Below, piece by piece: positions 31,631 to 43,338 of a DNA stretch of 64,000 nucleotides. Origin of the DNA: Pseudofabraea citricarpa (taxonomy: Eukaryota > Ascomycota > Leotiomycetes > Helotiales > Dermateaceae). A program made the translations under genes and the position numbers. Each line of letters opens with the position of its first letter. The stretch's first letter is position 1. Below the pieces are notes generated by a model. That model was not told where the DNA came from. It ran no database searches and saw only the letters and a list, made by a program, of their open reading frames with translations. The stretch spans positions 682,001 through 746,000 of the forward strand of contig JAPWGK010000005.1 in the NCBI GenBank assembly GCA_029641185.1, read 5' to 3'.

Positions 31631-34366
31631 TCATATAGATCTCAAACTCTCTAAAATTTCGTCACACATAGTTGCCTCGCTCCTTTTATCACTCAACAGC
31701 GTCCAAGGGTTTATACACTTATGCCCATTCCGTTCTTTTACCATAAGTTGAAATATCTTCCTAATGACTGCATTACTCCTTAGCTTTGATATTAAGTAGT
31801 CATCTACCGTTGACTCTGGCCGCACATAGCTCGGCAATCTCTCTTGTGTATATTCAAGCACAATAGCAGCTACGCCTGCTGCAATAGAAGCGGCGCACGA
31901 AGTACCAGACCGCACCATGAACCTACCAGCTTTGAAGTGAGGTGGCCAGTACGAAGAGACGGCTTCACCCAAGATGCCGAAGTCCTGCGGACGCGGGTTG
32001 GGTGTGTACGATGAGTGATTGCCGTTGCCGTCCAAAGAATGGATGCAAATCACTTTATCGGAACTGGCTGGCCAGGTTACGGAATGCCGAATTCCAGAGT
32101 TAGATGCCGCGGCGATGATAATGGTGTCATTATTCGCGGCGTGTATGATTGCGCTGTCAATGGCTGGTTCCAGTTCAGGGAAGCCAAATGGTATGGTGAT
32201 AATGTCCACTTTCCACTCGTCTGTTGCGTATTTAATGGCCTGCAGCTATGTGAGCATCAAGAATTCTACTGTTATCTATAAAACCAGAAGTTCTATATGA
32301 AATATTTTACCTCAGCGATGATGGTGGGGTCAAGTTCCCCCTTCTGCGTGATCCGCGCGACGAAGATTTCTGCGTGGGGTGATACCCGAAGCAATAGGCC
32401 AGCACCATGAGTGCCATGTCCATAAGTGTCTGCTGTGCCAGTAGCTTCATCTCCATCTCCATCTATCCAACTCTTATATGTAAGGCGGGCCTCGTAACTC
32501 CACTTGATTTCGTCTGGTAAGTCAATTCCACTATCGAGAATGGCTATCTTCACTTTAGAGGTTGGCTCCTTAGAGATGAGAGGAAACACAAGCCTCTGTA
32601 AATCTTCAAACCACTTTTCGGAATCCGAAGTTGTATTTCCACCAATCGATGATAGTGCACCCAATCCGGAACTGATGCCACCTGAATTCATTAAATCCAC
32701 AGATTGCACGGCATCTGTATTGAAACTCCTCATAATTGTCTCCAAAGGACCGACAATACGAGCATGAAGGCTTTTCTGGCTTATTTTACTGAACTTCTTT
32801 CCAAAAGCATCTGCTGGCTGAAGACAAGTCTTGATTGCCAAGACATGCATTGGATCAAAACGTTTGTCCTTTTCCATCTTTTCTAACAGCCGACAGGCAT
32901 TGACCAAGTCTATGTTCGAGCTCATCGGCCCATCATCCCTTTGGCTTTCGATTGTCGTGTTGAGCGCTATTTCCAGCATCACAATGCCTAGAGTCGCGAT
33001 ACGAGGTTCTGGGTGCATTTCACTTGGCTGGGCCTGGTTATCTCCTGTATATGCCGTGATAATACTTGTGGACAGAAGTGGCCGAAACAGATTAAAAGTT
33101 GTTAAATTTCCATCCTCAGACAGGAAAGAAATATCATCTTTTGTCCAGGCACGATTTACCCAAGGTCCTCGAAAGAGGCACAATATTGAACTCGCTAAGA
33201 TACACGTCAAAGCAATCTTGTCTTTTCTACTGATGCTCTGGAGGAATTGTTTCTTCTGGATAAGCTCGCTTAGACGTATGTGAACAGCATTTCGTAGATT
33301 TTTGGTCTTTGGTGAAACTGGTCTGAAACGCCATATTGAAAAGCCTTCAATCAAGAATCGAAACAGAGTGCCGATCGTTTGGCTCACGTGCTGGCAGATA
33401 CTTTCGACTTCCCAGCGTTCCCCATGTGTATCTGACAGTGCCGCGATGATCTCCGTGTTACTTGTAAGATCGACGGCGACCCAGATATCTGCCTCTATCC
33501 ATGGAAAATCTTTGATAGGTGTGGAAAGTAGTAGCTCCAAGTGCATGTGATGCCCAACTATGCTGTCTTGCCATGGCGAGAGAAGGATTTTGGCTGCGAT
33601 ATGTGAACCTGGAGGTAGACAGGTACACTTCCAGTATTGGCAGAGAAGCTGGTGAGAGCGAGCTGAAAGTGTGGATATACTGTCTAGTTGCCATTGCACC
33701 TGGTTTGTGTTATAGATTCCGTTTGCGCGGTCTTCATGAGGGTCCGAGGGAGGTGAGAATTCCGGGTTGCAATGTGTGAGGCATTTGAGAATCTTTTTGC
33801 GACTTCTTGGAGATGAGGTATTGAGACGAAGTCGTTGGCGTAGTATTTCGATACTCAAGCCTTGCTCGCGAACCTGGGACCGCAAAGCCTCCAGTCCCGT
33901 GTATGAATTTCCACGCAACCGTGTAGGCCATAATGGGTTCTAAGTATAGGCAGGTATTAGATTCAATATACAAGAATGCTTGATAGAAGCGGAAATCCAT
34001 AGTATTTCCAGTACAGGCATTGTTCAACGTCCCTAACCCAGGAACTTGCATGGGCAACGCGTTGTAGTCCACAGAAAAGGAAGACAGACAGTAGCTTACA
34101 CGAGAAGTACGGCTTTCCAGCATCTTCATAAGTGGTCTGACCCCAACACCCTGCACGGTTAATGATCCATCGTCGGCGACAATTTGGCCAGCCTGCAAGC
34201 GACAGAATTCATAATAAATGTTGTGGTGGAATGTGTTGGAGACATTCTCCGAACGTGCTTGAACTGCTGCGGTATCGTCACTGCGAGCAAAAAATTTGGC
34301 GAGGAGCACAAGGGTTGGAAGTAAATCAGCAAGCAACCTGCACTCGTGGTTGCCAGCGTTTTCCAT
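31631..34366 (-). CDS. Subtilisin-like serine protease with N-terminal regulatory region (HET-Q2-type candidate)
   Basis: An 834-residue multidomain protein. Model: complement(join(31631..32239, 32311..33939, 34100..34366)), 835 codons. Both introns (GTAAAA..GCAG and GTAAGC..TTAG) are phase 0. Residues 1 to about 450 are mostly helical. The stretch about 310-440 (KIALTCILASSILCLFRGPWVN, then LGIVMLEIALNT) resembles the DUF7580-type region found in fungal cell-death and NLR-like proteins. The S8 catalytic domain follows: Asp about 558 (KIAILDSGID), His about 597 (YGHGTHGAG), oxyanion Asn about 679 (AASNSG) and Ser about 746 (VRSGTSCAAS). All catalytic residues are intact. There is no signal peptide or I9 propeptide, so it is probably cytosolic, unlike secreted subtilisins. 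Predicted role: a sensor-gated protease that cleaves the neighbouring gasdermin-like protein. Confidence 0.85.
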
Positions 34367-34996
34367 GCCGATGGTCGTTTTTGGAATGATGGTATTACCG
34401 TTTATGATTTTGTAAAGATCGAACTTTCCGAGAAAAGTTTGAAGCCGACTTGGGCCACCTTCTGATAATTATCTCACCGATACTCTGGCGTCCGACCCTC
34501 ACGGGAGGAGATGTGTCGGGAGCATCCATCTCAACTGCTGCAAGAAGCCGTGGGACGGCCAAAACACTCAACCCAACTTGTACAATTTATTTGCGACGAC
34601 AAAATTCAGAAACCTTTGCGTAATTGAGATTTTTAAGCTATTTTTTTTGTAAGTTTGGTAGATTTGGTGGATGTGAGCAACTAATCTAAGGTTTGGAACA
34701 AGACAAGCCCCTCGCCGCTCCCGCAAGTTCCAAAGAACTTGCTTCCCCTCGTTTGTTTGCGGAACTTGGAGCCGAAATTTGGAGCCGAAACACCTGCATG
34801 GATTGGGTTGCAGCCGTGCGGAGGGGGTGGTGACGATCCCAGTTGGGCTTCTCTAAGGAATGAGAAATTATCATACACATACCTACCTTACTTATTTGTT
34901 TGAAGTCGGAAGCGAACCTATTTGCTTAAAAGCGTACATCTTCCGGAAGCCTGTGGAAACTAGCTAGATATCAGTCACTCTCACATCTCGCCACCA
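34367..34996. promoter_or_regulatory. Divergent promoter region, protease/C2H2 gene
   Basis: 630 bp between the starts of the protease gene (minus) and the C2H2 protein gene (plus). Two overlapping short minus frames at 34681-34880 are considered chance. Confidence 0.45.
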
Positions 34997-36526
34997 ATGG
35001 AGTACCAAGCACCACTTCCGGCGGTGACGCAAGAAGTTGTTGCTTTCTCAAAGCAATGTCTCGTTCTGTTTGATGACTTTTCTCAACATCAACCACAATG
35101 GTCAGAAGACCAACGCGCGCACTTTAAGTATTGGATTGCCGATCTAGGCGTGTTTGAGAATGGACATAATTCTGTCGAATATCGCTTGCGCGACCACCCC
35201 GATGTTCTCGACTCAGTCACGGGGCAGCTGCATGTTTTGAAGATCAACCTCGAGGAGCGTACGTATCTCCCCTAACATACCGATCCTTGTGGCTAATACT
35301 GGTCTTAAAAGTTATAAAGATAGTGTCTGAACCCGTGCAGCCGCAGATTCAGAAACGAGAAAAGAGTGGACCAGAATCTTTTGAGATCGATGGAGAAATT
35401 TGTTCTTATGAGTCCCCCCCTAACTCAGAAGGTTCGTCCCCCTCTTCTAATTCAGAACTTGCAGGGGAGGGCCACTTGGAACCGAATTTGTCGGATGGCC
35501 TCAAAACCGTGGAAGATGCTATAGGACGTTTGAATGCATTATCAAACTCTATGCGAACATCTGCAAAGCAGCCACGCACATCTGAGGCAGACCTTTATGA
35601 GTTTATTCAGGATATTGACGGTGCCAAAATCAATGCGACTGAAGAGTTTGAAAAGTACGCCTCTGCTGTCGTGGCCCGCGAGATACCAAGTGCTGAACCT
35701 TTTTTGAAAGAGCGTCTTGCCATGTCAATTTCTCGTCGACGAAATCGCTTCTTGTATTGGAAGCGGTATGATAAAACGGCCAATATATATGTCAAGAGTA
35801 ACATGTCATCTGAACTACAAGCCGAGGGTTCAAATATCGAATTCAGGAAATTATTGCCGAACCGTACTGCGAGCGGGTCAATTAAGCTATCAGGGCCTGT
35901 GAGATTGAGGAACGAAGAAGATTTCCCTAAACCACCCGAAATCAGGACTAAAGATTCCCCTTTTTTCTGCCCAATCTGCTTCATTCTCTGCCCTGCAGAG
36001 GAAGCAGACGGAGATTCGTGGGTGTAAGATATTCATATTCCTTTATTGTTTACGAAAATTACTAAATGTTTCTCTCAGCCAACATATAACCCGGGATCTG
36101 AAGCCATACATATGCGTCTTTGATGGTTGCAAAACCCCACAGACTGCCTTCGACAGCTTCGATGGCTGGATTCGTCACATAAAAGAGGAGCACATTCCCC
36201 CCGTGTGGCATTGTACGTTTGGGAGCCATGAAGATAGCATCAAATTTACTTCTCAAGGCCTCTTCGAAGCCCATATAAGAGAGCAGCACTCCACAGCACT
36301 CAACATGGCCCAACTTCCAATTGTTAGTCGCATGTGCATGCGCCTTGACACGACTGTCTTTACTTCGTGCCCATTTTGCTCCTATACCCAGGATGGAGAT
36401 AACTTGGCACATCCTTCGAATCAAGATAAACTCCAGTCCCACGTTTCTAGTCATCTACTTTCATTGGCCATTCTCTCATTCCCTCCACTAGCCACCGAAG
36501 ATACATCTAAGTCAAAGAGCGGTTGA
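34997..36526 (+). CDS. C2H2-type zinc-finger protein of the fungal NLR-associated kind
   Basis: A 473-residue protein. Model: join(34997..35258, 35312..36023, 36079..36526); introns of 53 and 55 nt with GTACGT and GTAAGA donors and CTAAT-type branches. The N-terminal about 110 residues (QWSEDQRAHFKYWIADLGVF, YRLRDHPDVL) match the helical start common in fungal proteins that pair with ankyrin or NACHT modules. The middle is acidic and Ser-rich. The C-terminal part has FFCPICFILCPAEEADGD, then a spliced HITRDLKPYICVFDGCKTP and WIRHIKEEH, and later WHCTF, AHIREQH and SCPFCSY, i.e. several C2H2-like fingers. No ankyrin repeats or NTPase are present, so it is a short version. It is divergent from the protease gene and may be co-regulated; a role in the cell-death module is a guess. 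Confidence 0.75.
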
Positions 36527-36994
36527 CTTATCGAGAACAGCATCTGATAGCAGGATTAACCATTCAGAGAGGATGGGGACTTTTTATTTCGATGATATAT
36601 ATCATATGGTCTAGACTCAGTTGGGAGTTCGATCGAACGATTCAGGATTGAGCCTTTCTTTGTCTGCGAATTTTGAAGAAAGCGGCCCTTTCTTTTTCTC
36701 CGAACAGCTATCTTCTTTTGGACGCACGCTTTTTATCTTCTTGGCGTGAGAATTATACTCGACGGGTATTGAGGGCTTCAGGTGCAGGAGGTTTCTTTAG
36801 GATTATGTTTCGAATTTGAGGGATCTATTTTGGTTTGGCAGACCATGTTAGTTTCTAATAATGCAATTTAAATCGTTTTCCGTTACAGTTATTGAGCAAC
36901 TCGAGTCATTGTGACTTGCATGTCCAGATATAATATTTACCTGACAGAAAAGGCAAACTTGTTGCGTACATGCCAACAACAAAAAATAAAAATC
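36527..36994. other. Convergent 3' flanks, nothing recognised
   Basis: 468 bp between the stops of the C2H2 gene and the first BVMO gene. T-rich, no coding frame. Confidence 0.4.
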
Positions 36995-38987
36995 CTAAAT
37001 ATTACTCCTTAACGGCGTCTCTTCCGTCCGAACGTTTCCTGCAAAATTAATTCCAAATGTAGCCTTGATTGTGCCACTTCTAGCGAGCTTTCTCATCCTC
37101 CCACCTGTTGTAGCTGGTTCATCATCATCCTTCTCACGAATATAATAAGCCCAGTCTGCCGTATCATCCAACTCCGTCTGACTATATCCATTGCCCAGGT
37201 ATGCAAATCTGTTACCACTATACTTAACGTCCCAATCTTCCAATCTTAAATCCATCATGGCTTCGATGTAATGTAGAGTGGATCCAGGCCATAGGGCCGT
37301 GATGGGCCCATCCGGTCTGTTCTTATACCACGAGCGGCAAGGATCAGCCCATACGGATTTAGTCATGAAAGCATCTTTATGTGCGATGAAGTCATCAACA
37401 GCATCTTGTCGCGGCGTAAAGGAAAAGATGTTGCGAGTTTGGAAACGGTCGATTAACTTGAGCATGTGATCTGCTTGTGCTTCTAAATAAAAACATTAGT
37501 ATAGAACAGTGATGAAAATAAATTGAAGAAATGAGTTACCAATAGCAGAGAGAACAGGTCCATTGCCGATTGGGCAGTTTGGACCGAGGAAGATCAAATA
37601 ATTTGGGAAATCGGCTGCTGCGAGACCCAGATAAGACCGTGCTTCATCTTTCCATACATCCTGGAGATTTTTTCCATCAGGACCAATTAGGGGAAATCTT
37701 GGTTTGAAAGTGGTATCAAATCCTGTAGCGCAGATAAGAACATCAATTGGGTATTCCTGGCCATCGTCACATAAACATCCCTTTTCTGTGACCTCGTTGA
37801 TTTCGCCATAGATAACTGAAACGTTTTCCTTTGTAAGACTCTCGAGATAACCAACACCTGGCGTCAATCGCCGACAACCGACATGCCATTTCGGAATTAG
37901 CTTTTCTTCTAGATAGGCATTGCCAAGCTTTTCCCTCATTTGGTCTATCATATAGTCGTGTGTATCATCATTAGGTTTTGAGTCCTTCAGGAAAATGCCG
38001 AATTGGCCATTTAGACCTCGTTCAATTCCCTTTCGGTATTCTAATAATTCGCCTGCCTTTGTTGCGAAGTTCTTCTTTTCTTCATCCGAATAAACGTGCT
38101 GCTCAAGGCCTTGAACTGGCGATACCCTACACACAAATTAGAACTCTGCGACACCAAACAAAGATTCATTATAACCCACCAAGTTGGTTCCCGTATAAAA
38201 GTCGTAACATGTTTTGTGATGGGTTGGATTTTTGGAAGTACTTGGATGCCAGATGATCTAATTTTGTGTCAGGTAGTCTCTTGTCAGTACTCGAGGATAC
38301 TTACCCGTTACCGATGAGACCAACATGTTTGCCTTCGAGGTTGACATTATCATCCCAGTTTGCGGTGTGCAGTAAAGTGCCCTTGTACTTATCCAGCCCA
38401 GGAATCGCTGGCCAGCGCCAATTGTTCAAGACGCCTCCAGCGTTGATGAGGATATCGCAGTGTGTTTTAATCTCCTGGCCAGCTTTGAGATCGTTCACTG
38501 TCACATCGTATCCGCCCTTTTCCTTGTTCCAGTACGCGCCAGTAACTTGATGTGAAGTCTTGACGTAGTCAAATAAACGATACTTCCGTGCAAAGTCATC
38601 GAAGTATTTGTAAATCTCCTTACTACTTGCATAAACTCCAGACCAGTCTAACTTCGGCTCAAAGCTCCATGTATAATTATGAGCTGGAACATCGCAAGCA
38701 CAGCTGGCAAGTGTATCAGTAAACTGAATGGGATCTTTGTCATCAGAGTTGTCTTACCCTGGATATTTATTTTCGTACCAGGTTCCAGATACTGCTGGGT
38801 TCTTCTCGAAAACTGTTAAACTGAAATTCTTGAAATGTCGTTGTAATTTGTAGGCGAGCAATAACCCAGAGGCTCCTGCACCCACACAAACAATATTAAC
38901 ATGTCTCTCCGCGTGAATAGGTCCATCAAGCCGTCTTGCAGCTTGTCGCTCTGGCGAGATAGTGGTTGGAACAAAAAAGTCTGCCAT
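36995..38987 (-). CDS. Flavin-dependent Baeyer-Villiger-type monooxygenase (BVMO 1)
   Basis: A 593-residue FAD/NADPH monooxygenase. Model: complement(join(36995..37482, 37540..38126, 38180..38257, 38305..38703, 38758..38987)), 594 codons; all introns 47-57 nt. Start at MADFFVPTTIS (38987). FAD site VCVGAGASGLLLAYKL, then GTWYENKYPG split by intron 1 and CACDVPAHNY. The BVMO fingerprint region reads YKGTLLHTANWDDNV, where KGTLLHTxxW replaces the usual FxGxxxHxxxW. NADPH site GLIGNGSSGIQ is also split by an intron. The second BVMO landmark is DVLICATGFDTTFKP. The C-terminal half (NPIGNGPVL-type PNCPIGNGP, WADPCRSWYKN, ALWPGS) is typical of the fungal steroid/cyclic-ketone group. It probably inserts oxygen next to a ketone, giving an ester or lactone. 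Paralogue of the gene at 61.1-63.1 kb. Confidence 0.92.
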
Positions 38988-40115
38988 TTTGTAACCAAGT
39001 TCGCGATATGGGGAAATTAAACTTGGAACAGGAAAGGAAATTTGTTTAAAACAAATACCTTGGGGGCGGGTGAGCAAAAGGAAAAAAAGGAAGGAAAAGA
39101 AAGACAGTCTTGAAGCATTTTATTAGCCGTGTTGTCTTACAAGCATGGCGTTGGCCACAGCCCTGAAGTTAAGCTGCGCTAAACAAGGATTTTTTAGATA
39201 CGGATAACACAGGCTAATATGACTCGAAGATGTTCAAACTTCGTGGTTTAAGGAAGTCAAGACGGAACCCGCTTGAAGGCTTCCTGCAGAATCTCCCAGG
39301 ATCATACTTGCTTGTGAGATTGGCTTTTGCCTAGCTTGTGGGGTAACTGGGAATAATCCACCATTGAATCATGTTTCGAAGTTTTTAGCTTCCGAAGGAG
39401 TCATAAAAGTCCACTAAGACTCCCCACGGCTCGAACTTCCAAGTGCGGCAAGACTTACGAACTAAGAAGCTGACATGCTGTGTATATACAGGACAGTTAT
39501 GAGCGAGACCAATTAGTTGCATGCCACACACGAATGCAGATCGCCTACCTCCGATGAGGATAATCTTAGCCACGCGATATTGACATGGGGGGTAACACTT
39601 GTCTCCTTACCAGCGGGCCTAGAAACCGATCTGCGGATGGCTAGTGCATCCTCGTCTTCCCCGGAAATCTTGTAGCTAAAAAGACCAAGTCGGGTAGCGA
39701 CGCGGGGTATAAGAAAACGAGGGTCTTCTTGAGTCAGTAGCTAATACTTTGGCGTGATTTTGGAGTCAGGGCAGCCTCGCTTAACTTTCCCATTACACTG
39801 GAGACAACACAGTCATTTTTGGGGTCTGTCCGGAAATACACGGCTACATTTCTCATGCTCGGCCACAATCGTGCGTCTGATAATACCCCCCTGCATCGGA
39901 TAATGTTCTCCCACTTACCAGCATGACCAACATGGCCTTAGCACCACCCTTCAAGATATGCCACTGTGACCCCGCACTTCAGCCTCGACGAAAAGGCTAT
40001 GGCTATAGCTTTTTGCTTTTTGCTCCTATCATTAATTCTGTGTGTTCAGGAAATCTTGTAGTTGTGTAACCGTCATCTTGTTTTTCTGTGTTAAGATACC
40101 CTTGAGAGTGTTATC
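38988..40115. promoter_or_regulatory. Divergent BVMO1/PRISE1 promoter region
   Basis: 1.13 kb between two divergent starts, with an ACCCCGCAC element at 39969-39977, a near match in reverse at about 39696 (GCGGGGTA) and several CCGGAAAT strings. No coding frame is convincing. Confidence 0.5.
39969..39977 (+). promoter_or_regulatory. ACCCCGCAC element upstream of PRISE 1
   Basis: Exact ACCCCGCAC, 139 bp upstream of the PRISE 1 start. Same octamer as at 4389, 43249, 44706, 55709 and, reversed, 63580. Confidence 0.45.
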
Positions 40116-41387
40116 ATGTCCGGAAACCATGCATTGGTCTTTGGTAAGGTCTCTCGGTAGGTTTCATGATCAGCGAAAACTGACGTTATGTATAGGGGCG
40201 AGTGGAATTACGGGCTGGGCAATCGTGAATCAATTGATTCAAGGATACCCGGAAGCGAACACCTTCTCCAGAATCACAGCGCTCACAAATCGTCCTCTAA
40301 CGGCAGAACAAGCATTATGGCCTGCTTCGGAGAAGCTGCAGATAGTAAGTGGCATAGATCTTCTCACCAGCAAAGGACAAGAGGGATTAGATGAGGATAT
40401 GGAGTCAAAAGTCAAAGATATTGGTACAGTAACTCATGTCTATTTCTTCGGTGAGTCTTCAAGTAGATACATCGCGTGGAAAAGCTCATTGGAATAGCAT
40501 ATATTATGGACCTGGACCCTGCTGGCGAAATTGCTATAAACGTCAAACTCCTCAACCGAGCCATTACAGCAGTTGAGAACCTCTCGTCGAAACTCCAATT
40601 TGTCGTTGTACCGACAGGAACAAAAGCATACGGAGTTCACCTAATCGAGGAGATGCCGTTCACACCACCGCTAAAAGAAAGCCTGCCACGTCTACCCGAG
40701 CCGCAAGCCAGTAACATATTCTACTACTCAGTAGTCGATGCATTAGCCAAGTTAGCGGAAGGCAAGAATTGGAAGTGGTGTGAAATAATGCCCGATATGA
40801 TTGTAGGATTTGTGCCAAACAATAATATCTACTGCCTGGCACAAACACTAGCGACATACCTCTCGCTTTATGCTGCGGTCGAGGGAGAGGGGGCTACTTG
40901 CGAATTTCCTGGAACGGAAAAGAGTTGGGTCATCCAGAGTAACGATAGCTCACAAGACATTGTCGCAAAATTCTGTATTCATGCTTCTTTGCATCCCGAA
41001 ACAAATGGAGAGCGATACAACGCGGCAGACAACGCAGTACCATCTTCGTGGTCCAGAAAGTGGCCTATCATCTGCGAGTATTTTGGATTGGTCGGTGCAC
41101 CTCCACCGAAAGGAGGATCTGGCCCACAACCGGGAAAGTATATTGAGGAGCATCTGGATCAGTGGAAGGCTCTCGAGAAGAACAATGGCTTACAGACAGG
41201 CCGTGTCGGAAACGGGAGGAGTTTCGGAGGCTTTCAGTATTTTATTATGACCATGTTTGATTTCGATCGGCATTTGGATATGCAGAAAATGCATGCTACC
41301 TGGGGAGACAAGAAAGAGGAAACAGATGTCAAGGGTGCTTGGTGGACGGCTTTTGATCGTTTTAAGAAGGCTAAGATCATTCCTTGA
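40116..41387 (+). CDS. PRISE-type NADPH enone reductase (progesterone 5-beta-reductase/iridoid synthase-like), copy 1
   Basis: A 390-residue extended SDR. Model: join(40116..40143, 40196..40450, 40498..41387), 391 codons. The first intron splits the nucleotide site ALVFGASGITGWAIVNQL, and ALTNRPL is the typical NADPH-phosphate loop. VTHVYFF ends exon 2 and AYIMDLDPAGE opens exon 3. The PRISE catalytic stretch is TGTKAYGVHL (Lys) and NIFYYSVVDAL (Tyr-Tyr). MPDMIVGFVPNNN and the C-terminal FDFDRHLDMQKMHATW complete the family outline. These enzymes reduce the C=C of enones in steroids, iridoids and small ketones. A second copy lies at 54.2-55.4 kb with the second intron at the same place. Confidence 0.9.
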
Positions 41388-41613
41388 GAGGGTATGCGAA
41401 GTATCAGAGTAGTAATAGCAACTAACAGCCCAAACACCCAATTAATGCATCTCACTTGAGTATAATTTGTATTTCAATGTTTAACTAAAAAGAGAATGTT
41501 CACCTCACAGTATTACCCTCTCAAGAAAGAGTCCCCCATGCGTGAAATTAAACGGAACATGAACAATGGATGTAGATAGTTTTATATAATTTCAGACAAG
41601 TATAAATACCCCA

Positions 41614-43036
41614 TCAAACATCCGGACTAACTCCCCAGAAAGTCTCATAGTCCTTCCCATATTTCTTCGCTAACTCCTTATACCTACGCTGATACTCCAT
41701 ATTCCTCTTTTTGAATCCCTCAGCTGTTTTGATCTCATCACGTCCCACCTGATGCCGATGTGCACTATCAGGCCCATCAGCAATCCGGACAAATCTAGCA
41801 TAAGTCCACATCTCAGGAAGCGGCGTATGCTGTGTCAGACCCTGGCCGCCATACATCTGCATACACTCATCAATAACCTTGGTGGCCATATTCGGCACGA
41901 GGATCTTAGATTGTGCAATAGCATAGCGTCCAGCCTTATTACCGTGGATGTCCATCGTATCTGCTGCGTTGAGAACCACCAGTCGGGCCGCATCAATCTC
42001 TAATCTCATCTGTGCGATCCGTTCGATGTTGCTATCGAATTGTCCAATCAATTTCCCCCGCGGCATCTTGCGTGTGTCGATACTTCGGATCAGTGCTAAT
42101 TCATACGCTCGCTCACATTGGCCGATCAGACGCATGCAGTGATGAATTCTTCCTGGTCCCAGTCGGCCTTGAGCGATTTCGAAGGCTCGACCCTCGCCGA
42201 GTATAATATTCTCAACCGGGATTCGAACATTATCATAAATGTATTCGCCGTGGCCTTCTGGAGCGTGATCGAACCCCATGATGGTGAGGTTGCGTACCTG
42301 CGTGATCCCAGGGGTATCTGTGGGTACGATAACAGTTGAATGACGATTCCACTTGTTGGGATTATCGGGATCGGAACACCCCATGAGAATGTAGAATTTG
42401 TTCTCTGAATTCCAGATGCAATTTCCGTACAGCTTCCGTCCGTTTATGACGTACTCGTCTCCTTCGCGTGTGATGCGACACCCAATCTGGGTTGCGTCAG
42501 ATGAAGCAACATCTGGTTCTGTCATTGAATATGCAGATGAAGCAGTCCCGTCAAGTAACGGTTGAAGCCATTTCTTCTTTTGCTCGGGCGTGCAATATTT
42601 AGCTAACAACTCAATATTTCCTGTCTCTGGGGCATGACAGTTCATGGTCTACATTTGCATGTTAGTACTGTAACAGAGATCATTTGTTAATCCGAAGATA
42701 TCTCACCTGCTGAGCCCAATACACTCTACCCATAATCTCAGCACAGCAAGCATATTCCAAATTGGTCAGTCCTGGAGACTCTTTGAAGTGATTCGGCAAG
42801 AACAGGTTGAAAAGGCCCTGGGATTTTGCTTTCTCCCGAAGCTCGTGCATTAATGGCTGCGTAGTCCATCTCTTACCCTTCTCCGCCAATTGTGCTTTCA
42901 TGATGGGTTCTGCTGGAATACATTCTGTTTCGACCCAATCGTGCACCTTTTTTATCGTCTCAATTGCTTTTGGTGTCAGCTTTGCCTTCACCCAAGGAGG
43001 GATCCTTTGAAATGCTGGTCCATCCATTTGTGCCAT
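41614..43036 (-). CDS. Acyl-CoA dehydrogenase, ACAD10/11-like
   Basis: A 454-residue FAD enzyme introducing a double bond into acyl-CoA. Model: complement(join(41614..42648, 42707..43036)), 455 codons; the 58-nt phase-0 intron separates GRVYWAQQ from TMNCHAPETGNIELL. Landmarks: YCTPEQKKKWLQPLL; AYSMTEPDVASSDATQIG (flavin-binding loop); YVINGRKLYGNC; GPGRIHHCMRLIG; DECMQMYGGQGLTQHTPLPEMW; and the C-terminal SAHRHQVGRDEIK, which is typical of the ACAD10/11 branch acting on unusual or hydroxylated acyl-CoAs. No peroxisomal SKL-type end (ends SPDV) and no clear mitochondrial leader. It is divergent, with a 302-bp promoter, from the esterase gene, which links the two functionally. Confidence 0.93.
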
Positions 43037-43248
43037 TGTTCTTGAAATTCTGAAATAAACAGTAGCTATTTTTTAATATGATATTTGAAGATGACACAAG
43101 GCTAGAGATGTCGTCGGTACTTCGGCTTCTCACTTGTGCATCCCCACACCATGAGCTCTCTGTTCTAGCCGAGCCCGGTCACTGCAGTTGTGGGGAAGCT
43201 GGAGCGGGAACCGATAGCCGTAACCAGCCAGGGGTACACGTGATCACA

Positions 43249-43257
43249 ACCCCGCAA
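43249..43257 (+). promoter_or_regulatory. ACCCCGCAA element in the ACAD/esterase divergent promoter
   Basis: ACCCCGCAA lies 90 bp upstream of the esterase start and 213 bp upstream of the ACAD start, next to a CACGTGATCAC string at 43238. Part of the recurrent ACCCCGCA set. Confidence 0.45.
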
Positions 43258-43338
43258 AACACTGGGAGCACCTTGTCGTATAGAACCGGAGGACAGAGTG
43301 ATTTGGAGTAACTTCTCAGTTTAAAAAGATTATTGAAT

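Noticed and set aside
34681..34880. Two overlapping minus-strand frames in the protease/C2H2 promoter
   Set aside because: Both are short, in different frames of the same GC-richer patch, without motifs.
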